A stretch of 64,000 bases of DNA, taken from assembly GCA_965219485.1 (NCBI GenBank), contig OZ244774.1:1116001-1180000 (forward strand). Reading direction: 5' to 3'. This document shows positions 1 to 7,633 of this stretch, in pieces. This DNA comes from UBA8337 sp937907245. Its GTDB lineage: Bacteria > Pseudomonadota > Alphaproteobacteria > RS24. How positions within the stretch are numbered: the stretch's first letter is position 1; each line of letters starts with the position of its first letter. The position numbers were made by a program, and so were the translations under genes. A model generated the notes under the pieces. That model had not been told where the DNA came from. It searched no databases and worked only from the letters and a program-made list of their open reading frames with translations.

Positions 1-1
1 C

Positions 2-433
2 GAAGCCCCTGAAGGCACATCCGAGGCGCCTCAGAAAATCGTTCTAGAGGTTTCCTCCGCCGACGAACCGGCTCCGGACGAAGCGGCTCCGGACGCAGCG
101 CCTTCAGAAGAACCTGCCGCGGCGGAAGCGTCAGCAGACGTTCTTGCCGAACCCGTCTCCTCTGAAGAAGTTGTAGCTGAAGAAGTTGTGGCTGAAAAAG
201 CCCCCGCCAAGCCGCGCAAAAAAGCCGCGGCTAAGCCCCGCAAAAAAGCGGCACCAAAAGCCCCGAAGAAAACCAAGGCTGCCGCTGCAGAAGAAGCCGC
301 AACCGAGACGCCAGTCGAAGAAGCGCCTAAAGAAATGGCTACGGAAGTGGCTACCGAAGCGGCACCGGAGACCAGCGAACAAGCACCAGAAGCAGACGGT
401 GCCGACAAACGCAAAGGTTGGTGGCGACGGTAA
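2..433 (+). CDS. rne: C-terminal tail of probable ribonuclease E (partial)
   Basis: The reading frame is open from the window edge to a TAA at 431-433, so only about 143 C-terminal residues are visible. They are low-complexity Ala/Glu/Pro with a basic block of Lys-Pro-Arg-Lys-Lys-Ala repeats near positions 200-275, and they end in Gly-Trp-Trp-Arg-Arg. Disordered Ala/Pro/Glu tails with basic RNA-binding patches ending in a GWW-type motif are typical of alphaproteobacterial RNase E, the degradosome endonuclease. No catalytic domain is in the window, so the identity rests on the tail. A DNA topoisomerase I or another protein with a Lys/Ala tail is the alternative. Confidence 0.5.
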   Translation, partial: EAPEGTSEAPQKIVLEVSSADEPAPDEAAPDAAPSEEPAAAEASADVLAEPVSSEEVVAEEVVAEKAPAKPRKKAAAKPRKKAAPKAPKKTKAAAAEEAATETPVEEAPKEMATEVATEAAPETSEQAPEADGADKRKGWWRR

Positions 434-474
434 GCGGCCGCATTAAGGCCGCATTCGCCACGCAGTGTTATAAG

Positions 475-1848
475 ATGAAACGCTGGTTATCTCCCCTTCC
501 GGCCCGCAGGCTCTGGCTTGCTGGCCTATTGCTTGCTTGCTCGCTTTGGCTGCCGCTCTCGTCGGCCAAAGCGCAAGGGGTGGTGCGAGATGCGGAAATT
601 GAGAGGCTATTGCGCGATTACAGCCGCCCGCTTTTGATAGCGGCCGACCTAGAGCCCAAGCGAATTGGCGTTGCCGTTATCAGCGATAAGCGCTTGAACG
701 CCTTTGTAACCAATGGCCAGAATATGTTCATCCATACGGGACTTATTTTGGAGGCCGAAGAACCGAATATGGTCATCGGCGTTTTGGCGCATGAGATAGG
801 CCATATTACCGGCGGGCATTTGGCACGCGGCAGCGAAGCTCTTTCTAAATCACAAGGCCCGGCCATCATCGGCACAATTTTGGGACTGGGGTCTATTTTG
901 GCTGGCGCAGGCGACATTGGCATCGCGCTGATTACCGGTAGTCAGCAACTCGCGCTGCGCAATTACCTCACCTACAACCGAGGGCAAGAGGCCGCGGCCG
1001 ACAATGTCGCCCTTGAGTTGCTGGACGCCACAGGCCAATCGCCCCAAGGCATTATTGGTATGATGGATACATTGGCCAACCAAGAAATACTCTCCGAAGC
1101 CTATCAAGACCCCTATGCGCGCTCTCACCCAATGTCTCGCGACCGGGTGAATGCCTATCGAGCGGGAGCAGAAGGCTCGCCCTACCAAGATGTTCGAGAC
1201 GCGGATGACTTGATATTTCGACATAAAATGGCGCAAGGCAAAATCTACGGCTTTCTCGATCGCCCGAATGTTACGCTGCGCCGCTACCGCAATGATGACA
1301 GTGCGCCTGCCCGCTATGCCCGCGGCATCGCTTTATACCGGCAAGGCTTGCGCGATGAAGCCGTACGAATCGTCGATGGTTTGCTGGCTGAATTCCCCGA
1401 TAACCCTTGGCTTTATGAACTAAAAGGGCAGATTTATTATGAGACAGGACAAGCCCAAAAGGGCATTGCCCCCTATAAAAAATCGGTTGAACTGCAACCC
1501 GATGAACCCCTATTACTGATTGGCTTGGCGTCTTGCCAATTAGGCGTTGGTCAATTAGGTGGCCGTGCGCATGACGCGATTAATCAGCAGGCGGTGCGTA
1601 ATTTGAAAAAAGCCCTACGCCTCGACCCCAGCAATCCGACCGCCTATCTTCAAATGTCAAAAGGCTACGGACAATTGGGCGAAACCGCCTTGGCGCAATA
1701 TGCTTTGGCCGAATATCATGCGGCTCTGGGCAGCCGCGAAGCCAAACGCCATGCTAGGCGCGCGGCTAAAGGGTTGGAAAAAGGTTCGGTCGAGTATATT
1801 CGAACGATAGATATAATCAGCGGTCCGGACAAACCGGGCTCTCGGTAA
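475..1848 (+). CDS. M48-family metalloprotease with TPR domain (BepA-like)
   Basis: Periplasmic zinc metalloprotease of the BepA/YfgC type, a family that degrades or chaperones misassembled outer-membrane proteins. The ATG at 475 is chosen because it gives a clean signal peptide (Lys-Arg, hydrophobic core, cleavage near Ala-Gln about residue 34). An upstream in-frame start at 418 would only add a polar tail overlapping the preceding gene. The zinc motif HEIGH is at about residues 106-110, with a probable third ligand in the EAAAD motif near residue 171. The C-terminal third carries TPR-like repeats. A DsbA-like gene follows 11 bp downstream, fitting a shared role in envelope protein quality. 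Confidence 0.9.
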   Translation: MKRWLSPLPARRLWLAGLLLACSLWLPLSSAKAQGVVRDAEIERLLRDYSRPLLIAADLEPKRIGVAVISDKRLNAFVTNGQNMFIHTGLILEAEEPNMVIGVLAHEIGHITGGHLARGSEALSKSQGPAIIGTILGLGSILAGAGDIGIALITGSQQLALRNYLTYNRGQEAAADNVALELLDATGQSPQGIIGMMDTLANQEILSEAYQDPYARSHPMSRDRVNAYRAGAEGSPYQDVRDADDLIFRHKMAQGKIYGFLDRPNVTLRRYRNDDSAPARYARGIALYRQGLRDEAVRIVDGLLAEFPDNPWLYELKGQIYYETGQAQKGIAPYKKSVELQPDEPLLLIGLASCQLGVGQLGGRAHDAINQQAVRNLKKALRLDPSNPTAYLQMSKGYGQLGETALAQYALAEYHAALGSREAKRHARRAAKGLEKGSVEYIRTIDIISGPDKPGSR

Positions 1849-1859
1849 AGGAAACAAAA

Positions 1860-2600
1860 ATGCGATTTGTAAGTGTTATTTTGATGATGGCTGGCCTCGT
1901 CTTTGCGGCGCCCCTTCAGGCCGCCCCATTTAGTGCCGAGCAAGAAAAAGCCATTGAGAAACTGATTGCCGACTATTTTGTGGCAAACCCAGAGAAGCTT
2001 GGCGACGCGCTAGACAATATGCAGGCTCATTACCAAGAAAAAGAACAACAGCGCATGGCGCAAACCCTAGAGGATAATGCCGATGCCTTGTATCGCACGG
2101 CCGGCGATTTCTCGCTCGGCCCTGCCGACGCTCCGATTACCATTGTCGAGTTTTTTGATTATAATTGCGGCTATTGCAAACGCGCTTTGGCGCCTTTGAT
2201 GCAAACGCTGGATGAAAATGAGGACGTACGATTGGTCTTCAAAGAGCTGCCTATTTTAAGCCCCAGCTCGCGCCTGGCTGCCAAAACGGCGCTGGCACTC
2301 GACGACCCGCTTACTTTTTTGAGCTATCATACAAAATTGATGACCCATCAGGGCTCGGTTAACCAGACAGTGATTGATAAAACGCTGACCGAGTTGAACC
2401 TCTCGCCCAAAGCCATCGCCAAAAAGTCCAACTCGAAAGACATTGCCAAAGCCATCGAAGACACGAGCAAATTAGCCGAACGCCTTGGCATTAAGGGCAC
2501 GCCCGCATTCATCATTAATGGCGCGCTCTACCCGGGCGCTCTCGAGGCCGCAGACTTCGCGACTGCCATTGCTACGGCCCGCGAAGAGCTAGTGAATTAA
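1860..2600 (+). CDS. DsbA/DsbG-family periplasmic thioredoxin
   Basis: Secreted disulfide oxidoreductase of 246 residues. A signal peptide is visible (hydrophobic stretch to about residue 22, ending Ala-Ala). An N-terminal helical segment of about 60 residues precedes the thioredoxin fold, as in Com1/DsbG-like proteins. The redox motif Cys-Gly-Tyr-Cys is at about residues 103-106, and the cis-proline loop reads Gly-Thr-Pro-Ala-Phe near the C-terminus. The start is preceded by AAAGGAAAC. It probably acts on envelope proteins and is likely co-transcribed with the M48 protease 11 bp upstream. Whether it oxidises or isomerises cannot be told from the sequence. Confidence 0.88.
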   Translation: MRFVSVILMMAGLVFAAPLQAAPFSAEQEKAIEKLIADYFVANPEKLGDALDNMQAHYQEKEQQRMAQTLEDNADALYRTAGDFSLGPADAPITIVEFFDYNCGYCKRALAPLMQTLDENEDVRLVFKELPILSPSSRLAAKTALALDDPLTFLSYHTKLMTHQGSVNQTVIDKTLTELNLSPKAIAKKSNSKDIAKAIEDTSKLAERLGIKGTPAFIINGALYPGALEAADFATAIATAREELVN

Positions 2601-2601
2601 G

Positions 2602-3396
2602 CTAAATAAGGCCTGCCAAAGGCGAACTTGGGTCGGCGTACAGGCGCTTGCCCATGCGCCCGGCCAAATAGGCTTGGCGACCCGCAATAACCGCGTTTTT
2701 CATGGCTTCGGCCATCAATAACGGGTTTTTCGCTTCGGCAATCGCCGTGTTCATCAACACGCCATCGCAGCCCAGCTCCATAGCAATGGCCGCATCGGAT
2801 GCCGTCCCCACACCCGCATCTACCAGCACAGGCACTTTGGCCTGCTCGATAATCAACCGAATGTTTACCGGATTTTGAATCCCCAAACCCGAACCAATGG
2901 GAGCGGCCAGCGGCATGATGGCGCAACAGCCCATGTCTTCCAGCTCTTTGGCCATAATCGGGTCATCGCTGCAATAGACCATCACTTCGAAACCTTCTTT
3001 GATGAGCAGCTCAGCCGAGCGAAGCGTCTCTATCATGTTCGGATAGAGAGTTTTCTCGTCGCCCAAAACCTCCAGCTTCACCAAACTCCAACCGCCCGCC
3101 TCGCGCGCCAAACGCAAAGTACGCACGGCATCTTCGCCGGTAAAACAACCCGCGGTATTCGGCAAATAAGTGAATTTCTTCGGGTCGATATAATCGACCA
3201 GCATAGGCGCCTTCGTATCGGTCAGGTTAACGCGGCGCACGGCCACGGTAACAATCTCGGCCCCTGCGGCCTCAGCCGCGGCGGCGTTTTCGGCATAGTC
3301 TTTATATTTTCCAGTGCCGACAATAAGACGCGAAGAAAAATGACGCCCCGCAATGACCAACCCATCCTCTGATTTGTCTGTTTTGCTTGCGCTCAT
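2602..3396 (-). CDS. thiG: Thiazole synthase ThiG
   Basis: Makes the thiazole phosphate moiety of thiamine from deoxyxylulose phosphate, dehydroglycine and ThiS thiocarboxylate. A 264-residue TIM barrel with family signatures: GTGKY near residues 27-31, the Schiff-base lysine in VKLEVLGD at about K107, and the phosphate-binding VDAGVGT and MNTAIA motifs. The ATG at 3396 is preferred over an in-frame TTG at 3411 because a strong GGAGGGTGAG ribosome site lies just before it. The stop of thiS is one base upstream, so the two are translationally coupled. It ends two bases from the convergent DsbA-like gene. Confidence 0.96.
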   Translation of the reverse strand: MSASKTDKSEDGLVIAGRHFSSRLIVGTGKYKDYAENAAAAEAAGAEIVTVAVRRVNLTDTKAPMLVDYIDPKKFTYLPNTAGCFTGEDAVRTLRLAREAGGWSLVKLEVLGDEKTLYPNMIETLRSAELLIKEGFEVMVYCSDDPIMAKELEDMGCCAIMPLAAPIGSGLGIQNPVNIRLIIEQAKVPVLVDAGVGTASDAAIAMELGCDGVLMNTAIAEAKNPLLMAEAMKNAVIAGRQAYLAGRMGKRLYADPSSPLAGLI

Positions 3397-3397
3397 C

Positions 3398-3598
3398 TCA
3401 CCCTCCGCCAATAAAATGGACTATTTCCACTCGGTCGCCATCGCCAAGCTCATGTGTTTCATAAGCTGATTTCACGACAATTTCTAGATTATGCTCCACG
3501 GCAATTTTTGTCCGTGGCAAGCCCAATTGGTTCAATAAATCAGCCACATACAAAGGGGCTTCAAAGGCGTGTTCTTCGCCATTAACAAATATTTTCAT
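3398..3598 (-). CDS. thiS: Sulfur carrier protein ThiS
   Basis: Ubiquitin-like sulfur carrier of 66 residues that ends in the required Gly-Gly (here Gly-Gly-Gly). The terminus is adenylated and thiocarboxylated to donate sulfur to ThiG. GGAGAG precedes the ATG. thiS and thiG stand alone: no thiO, thiE, thiC or thiF is adjacent, although these usually cluster in this class. Confidence 0.93.
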   Translation of the reverse strand: MKIFVNGEEHAFEAPLYVADLLNQLGLPRTKIAVEHNLEIVVKSAYETHELGDGDRVEIVHFIGGG

Positions 3599-3759
3599 CT
3601 GGGCTCTCCAAAGCTGTCCTGATAATGCAAATCTGGCGCCCTAAGCGCAAGCCCCCTGCCCCTCTCAAATGAATTAAGACTGTTGAAAAACTTGCACTTT
3701 TTTGAAATCTCAGCTACCCAAAACAGAGTAATAATGTCGTTTAAAGGAAACCAGCGTCG
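3599..3759. other. Divergent intergenic region thiS/aroQ
   Basis: 161 bp between divergent genes, so it must hold promoters for both. It was read on the minus strand for a TPP riboswitch, which is common before thiamine genes. The hallmark CTGAGA and ACCTGATCTGG-type elements were not found. No convincing -35/-10 pair stands out. An AAAGGAAACC ribosome site precedes aroQ. Confidence 0.5.
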
Positions 3760-4203
3760 ATGGCTCAGGCAATCACGATTATTAATGGCCCAAATTTAAA
3801 CTTGCTCGGCACCCGCGAGCCAGACATTTATGGCACCACCACTTTGGCGGATATCGAAGCCATGTGCGTGGCGCGTGCCAAAACCCATGGTCTCAGCGCC
3901 CAGTGCTTTCAAAGCAATGATGAAGGCGAGCTGGTCAACCTCATTCAGCAAGCGCGCGAAACTGCGGCTGGCCTGGTTATCAATGCCGGCGCTTATTCGC
4001 ATACTTCCGTGGCCATTCTCGATGCCTTGCAGGCAGTGCCTGCGCCGATTATGGAAGTGCATTTATCTAATATTTTCGCCCGCGAAGAATTTCGCCACCA
4101 CTCCTATGTTTCTGGCGTGGCGGCTGGGGTCATTTGTGGGCTCGGCGCGCAAGGCTATGAAATGGCTATCGACGCGCTCGCAACTCGTTTAAGCTCGCTG
4201 TAA
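3760..4203 (+). CDS. aroQ: Type II 3-dehydroquinate dehydratase
   Basis: Third step of the shikimate pathway: dehydrates 3-dehydroquinate to 3-dehydroshikimate. At 147 residues it has the usual type II length. Signatures are GPNLNLLGTREPDIYG with the catalytic Tyr at about residue 24, the flexible-loop Arg at about residue 19, NAGAYSHTS, and the substrate-binding EVHLSNIFAREEFRHHS. It lies 21 bp upstream of accB, a linkage conserved in alphaproteobacteria. Confidence 0.97.
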   Translation: MAQAITIINGPNLNLLGTREPDIYGTTTLADIEAMCVARAKTHGLSAQCFQSNDEGELVNLIQQARETAAGLVINAGAYSHTSVAILDALQAVPAPIMEVHLSNIFAREEFRHHSYVSGVAAGVICGLGAQGYEMAIDALATRLSSL

Positions 4204-4224
4204 ATCTAGCCATAAGAGGATCCC

Positions 4225-4677
4225 ATGGCCAAATTACCAGATAAAAAGACAATCAAAGAACTTGCTGATTTGTTGGCCGACACAGGCCTAAGTGAGATTG
4301 AAGTTGAAACTGGCGAAGTTCGTATTCGGGTGGCCCGCCAAGGCGTAGCCGTCAATGCGGTGGTTCCCGCGCCCGTCGCCGCAGCACCGGTCGCAGCCCC
4401 TGCCGCCGAAGCCTCCACGCCTGCAGCTCCCGTTGGCGAGCTAGCTGGCGCGTTAAAATCACCGATGGTCGGCACCGCCTATCTATCGCCAGAGCCTGGT
4501 GCGGCTAATTTTGTTAAAGTCGGCGACAGCGTGAGCGAAGGCCAGACCCTTCTTATCGTTGAAGCGATGAAAACCATGAACCCGATTGCGGCCACCAAGT
4601 CCGGCAAAGTCACTCAGATTATCGTTGGCAATGAACAGCCTGTCGAGTTTGACGAAGTGCTGATGGTTATCGAGTAA
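4225..4677 (+). CDS. accB: Acetyl-CoA carboxylase biotin carboxyl carrier protein
   Basis: Carries biotin between the biotin carboxylase and carboxyltransferase of acetyl-CoA carboxylase. It has an N-terminal helical segment, an Ala/Pro-rich linker at residues 50-75, and a C-terminal biotinyl domain. The biotinylated lysine is about K116 in EAMKTMN. It is followed after 3 bp by accC, with which it forms the conserved aroQ-accB-accC unit. Confidence 0.97.
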   Translation: MAKLPDKKTIKELADLLADTGLSEIEVETGEVRIRVARQGVAVNAVVPAPVAAAPVAAPAAEASTPAAPVGELAGALKSPMVGTAYLSPEPGAANFVKVGDSVSEGQTLLIVEAMKTMNPIAATKSGKVTQIIVGNEQPVEFDEVLMVIE

Positions 4678-4680
4678 CCC

Positions 4681-6030
4681 ATGGTCAGCAAAATTCTGAT
4701 TGCCAATCGGGGCGAAATTGCTTTGCGGGTTATCCGTGCCTGCCGCGAAATGGGCATTCCCTCTGTCGCCGTGCATTCCACCGCCGATGACACCGCCATG
4801 CACGTGCGCTTGGCAGATGAAAGCGTGTGCATTGGCCCGCCGTCTGCCGCCAATAGTTATTTAAGCATTCCAGCCATTATCGCAGCTTGCGAAATTACCG
4901 GCGCCGATGCGGTGCATCCGGGCTATGGCTTCTTGTCTGAAAACGCCAAATTCGCGCAAATTTTAGAAGAACATAATATTACCTTTATCGGCCCAACGGC
5001 GGAACACATCAATCTGATGGGCGATAAAATTGCAGCCAAAGCCAAAGCCATTGAGCTTGGCATCCCCGTCGTGCCCGGCTCAGATGGCGAAGTAAAAACG
5101 GCAGAAGAAGCCCGCGCCGTGGGCGCCGAAATGGGCTTTCCTGTTTTGGTAAAGGCAGCCTCTGGCGGCGGTGGACGCGGCATGAAAATTGCGCTCACCG
5201 AAGACGACATCGAAGAAGCCTTCACCACAGCCCGCTCGGAAGCCAAAGCGGCCTTTGGCGATGATGCGGTATATATTGAGAAATACCTCGGCAAACCGCG
5301 CCATATTGAAATTCAAGTGGCCTGCGATACGCATGGCAATGCCGTGCATTTGGGCGAGCGGGATTGCTCGCTACAACGCCGACACCAGAAAGTATTAGAA
5401 GAAGCGCCTTCCACGGTTTTAGATGACGCCGCGCGCGCCAAAATTGGTAAAATCGTAACCGACGCTATGGTCGGCATGAGCTATCGCGGCGTCGGCACGG
5501 TAGAATTTCTATATGAAAACGGCGAGTTTTATTTCATCGAAATGAACACCCGCCTTCAGGTCGAGCATCCGGTTACCGAAGCCATTACGGGAATTGATTT
5601 GGTGCGCGAGCAAATTCGCGTGGCGCAAGGCGAGAAATTGAGTTTTACCCAAGACGATGTAAAATTCTCTGGCCATGCCATCGAGTGTCGTATCAACGCC
5701 GAAAATCCAGAAACCTTCACTCCGTCACCCGGTAAAATACAGACCTATCATGCGCCAGGTGGCCTAGGGGTGCGGATGGATAGCGCGATTTATTCCGGCT
5801 ATTCTATTCCGCCCTATTACGACAGTCTGATTGGCAAATTGATTGTGCATGCCGAAACCCGCGAGGCCTGTTTAATGCGCCTAGAGCGGGCTTTGGGTGA
5901 ATTTGCCATTGATGGTGTAGAGACAACAATTCCGCTATTTGAAAAACTGCTGCCGAACGAAGACTTCCGCAAAGCCAATTATGACATCCATTGGCTGGAA
6001 GTGTTTTTGGGGATGAAAGAAGCGGATTAA
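4681..6030 (+). CDS. accC: Acetyl-CoA carboxylase biotin carboxylase subunit
   Basis: ATP-dependent carboxylation of biotin on AccB, the first half of malonyl-CoA synthesis. A 449-residue ATP-grasp enzyme: N-terminal ILIANRGEIALRV, the glycine-rich loop SGGGGRGMK near residues 161-169, HIEIQV, and the metal/bicarbonate motif EMNTRLQVEHPVTE near residues 287-300. The end overlaps the convergent DUF2155 gene by 4 bp. The aat gene that often follows accC in related genomes is not present. Confidence 0.97.
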   Translation: MVSKILIANRGEIALRVIRACREMGIPSVAVHSTADDTAMHVRLADESVCIGPPSAANSYLSIPAIIAACEITGADAVHPGYGFLSENAKFAQILEEHNITFIGPTAEHINLMGDKIAAKAKAIELGIPVVPGSDGEVKTAEEARAVGAEMGFPVLVKAASGGGGRGMKIALTEDDIEEAFTTARSEAKAAFGDDAVYIEKYLGKPRHIEIQVACDTHGNAVHLGERDCSLQRRHQKVLEEAPSTVLDDAARAKIGKIVTDAMVGMSYRGVGTVEFLYENGEFYFIEMNTRLQVEHPVTEAITGIDLVREQIRVAQGEKLSFTQDDVKFSGHAIECRINAENPETFTPSPGKIQTYHAPGGLGVRMDSAIYSGYSIPPYYDSLIGKLIVHAETREACLMRLERALGEFAIDGVETTIPLFEKLLPNEDFRKANYDIHWLEVFLGMKEAD

Positions 6031-6689
6031 TTCGTTCGCGTCGGTGGAAGAATGTCACCGGTGAAAATCATCCCATCTTCCGTTTTGCACGACAAGGGCC
6101 ATAGGTCATAAACCGCGTGTTCCAACGCGTGAATACCGGGGCTAGAAGCAAACATCCAACCACTAAACAGGCTTCGATCGGCGCCGTTTTTGAACTCAGA
6201 AACTTGCAAAAATGATTTGGTTTCGGGCGGCTCTTCCGGCGGCGTCGAGATGCAATCTTGCATGGTCAAAGTCAGCGCGCCGATGGTCACTTCTTCTCCT
6301 GCGCGCAACTTAATATCGCGCACTTTAGCGGTCACTTTATGTAGCAAAGAAAACGTACCAATTCGCATCGGCCGATCTTTTGTGTCGGCATCCCCTTGGG
6401 CGGGAACCTCCAGCGTTGGCACAATGAAAACCGACAAACTCGTATCGTTCTGCGAGCCTTCGTCAGCAAAGAAATCTTCCTCGGCCGTATCCGACGCAAG
6501 CTCTTGGTCCGTTGGCGGAGGTGGCACCAACAGGGTTGGCGGCATCATTTTATCATCGAATACTTGGGCCTCAAGGGGGCTAAATGTAAACCCCATCACC
6601 AAAAGCGCAACGCCGGCAAGCCTTAAAGCAAAACGATGTGACGTGGTCTGGCGCACTCTATTTAGACGTGCCCTCAGCACTTTCCTCAT
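6027..6689 (-). CDS. DUF2155 domain-containing exported protein
   Basis: About 220 residues. A hydrophobic N-terminal segment after a basic stretch looks like a signal sequence or anchor, followed by a Pro/Asp/Glu-rich linker. The C-terminal half is the DUF2155 domain (LRAGEEVTIGALTLTMQDC, then FSGWMFASSPGIHALEHAVYDLW). Its function is unknown. It is conserved next to accC and NDUFA12 genes in alphaproteobacteria. The ATG at 6689 is chosen because the longer version would start with TTG. It overlaps the end of mlaD by 32 bp. Confidence 0.85.
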   Translation of the reverse strand: MRKVLRARLNRVRQTTSHRFALRLAGVALLVMGFTFSPLEAQVFDDKMMPPTLLVPPPPTDQELASDTAEEDFFADEGSQNDTSLSVFIVPTLEVPAQGDADTKDRPMRIGTFSLLHKVTAKVRDIKLRAGEEVTIGALTLTMQDCISTPPEEPPETKSFLQVSEFKNGADRSLFSGWMFASSPGIHALEHAVYDLWPLSCKTEDGMIFTGDILPPTRTN

Positions 6690-7128
6690 CGCCTGCGCTG
6701 AACAAGGCTTGGCTAACCAAACCAATTAAATCGACAGAGCCTTGCGTGTAGAGAATTTCATCGCCAGCGGCCAACATGTCTTCGCTCCCGCCGGGAGACA
6801 AAGATACATAATTGCCGCCCAAAAGACCTTCGCTGGTAATTTTTGCGCTCGAGTCATCGGGCAATTCGACATCGCCAGAAATGCTGAACTTAGCAACTGC
6901 GTAATAGCTTTCAGGGTCGAGCGATAGGCCCGTTACGGTGCCCACTTTAATGCCAGACATGCGCACATCGCTGCCCACGGTCAGCCCATCCACACGGTCG
7001 AACTGGGCGTTCAAGGCATAGCCCTCGCCGCTATCCGCTTCGGTGACAGAATAGCCATAGACAATAAACAAAGTGGCGATAACCAGAACGGCCGCCCCTA
7101 CCAGAGTTTCAACGAGATTATCTTTCAT
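6658..7128 (-). CDS. mlaD: MlaD-like MCE-domain lipid transport protein
   Basis: Periplasmic substrate-binding subunit of a Mla-type ABC system that moves phospholipids between the outer and inner membranes. 156 residues: one N-terminal transmembrane anchor (about 7-27) and an MCE domain (about 37-118) with the VDGLTVGSDVRMSGIKVGTV signature. An AAAGGAAAT site precedes the start. The presumed permease and ATPase partners are about 29 kb away at 35.7-37.3 kb, so the transporter genes are split. Confidence 0.92.
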   Translation of the reverse strand: MKDNLVETLVGAAVLVIATLFIVYGYSVTEADSGEGYALNAQFDRVDGLTVGSDVRMSGIKVGTVTGLSLDPESYYAVAKFSISGDVELPDDSSAKITSEGLLGGNYVSLSPGGSEDMLAAGDEILYTQGSVDLIGLVSQALFSAGDEESAEGTSK

Positions 7129-7163
7129 GCCATTTCCTTTACGAGCGACCCATTACCGGGTTT

Positions 7164-7553
7164 TTATTCAGGCTTCCAAGCATTGTAACCTTCCGCATAA
7201 GACGCCGCATCTGCGGGACCGGCTGGCTTATGGGCATCTTTGGTGCCAGTCATATTCATTTGGTGCGGCTGCATCCAATCGCGTTTTGTCATATTGGCGA
7301 CATCTGGCGTTTCATCGACCGTATAGTGCAGCCAGCCGTGCCATTCAGCCGGCACGCGAGAGGTTTCAATGTCGCCATTGTAAATCACCCAGCGGCGCGT
7401 TTTACCGTTAATCGAGGCCGCTTTTTTGTCGATGTAATAGCAATTACCTTGTTCATCCACGCCCACCAATTCGCCACGGCGCCATGTAGTCAGCCAAGTG
7501 CCAAAGGTTTGGTGATGCCACCACGTAAAAATCGTTTTTAGAAAAACCATCAT
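7164..7553 (-). CDS. NDUFA12-family subunit of NADH:ubiquinone oxidoreductase
   Basis: 129-residue homologue of the mitochondrial complex I accessory subunit NDUFA12 (B17.2), one of the few supernumerary subunits shared with alphaproteobacteria. Signatures are the N-terminal FGTWLTTWRRGELVG, GNCYYID, RRWVIYNG and the WHGWLHY motif. An ATG-ATG pair at the start leaves the first residue ambiguous by one codon. It sits 35 bp upstream of mlaD on the same strand. It would join complex I, whose other genes are not here. Confidence 0.94.
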   Translation of the reverse strand: MMVFLKTIFTWWHHQTFGTWLTTWRRGELVGVDEQGNCYYIDKKAASINGKTRRWVIYNGDIETSRVPAEWHGWLHYTVDETPDVANMTKRDWMQPHQMNMTGTKDAHKPAGPADAASYAEGYNAWKPE

Positions 7554-7633
7554 CTAGTTTCACTCCATTTGGCATTAGCATAAACCAAGCCGCCTTAAAA
7601 AACACGAGTAAAAGACGCCCTGTCTGAACTGTC

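Noticed and set aside
186..446. Alternative open frames over the RNase E-like tail on both strands
   Set aside because: They are by-products of the low-complexity Ala/Lys/Glu coding sequence; the frame ending at 433 continues from the window edge and ends in a recognisable motif.
3599..3740. TPP riboswitch upstream of thiS
   Set aside because: The conserved TPP aptamer elements were not found on the minus strand.
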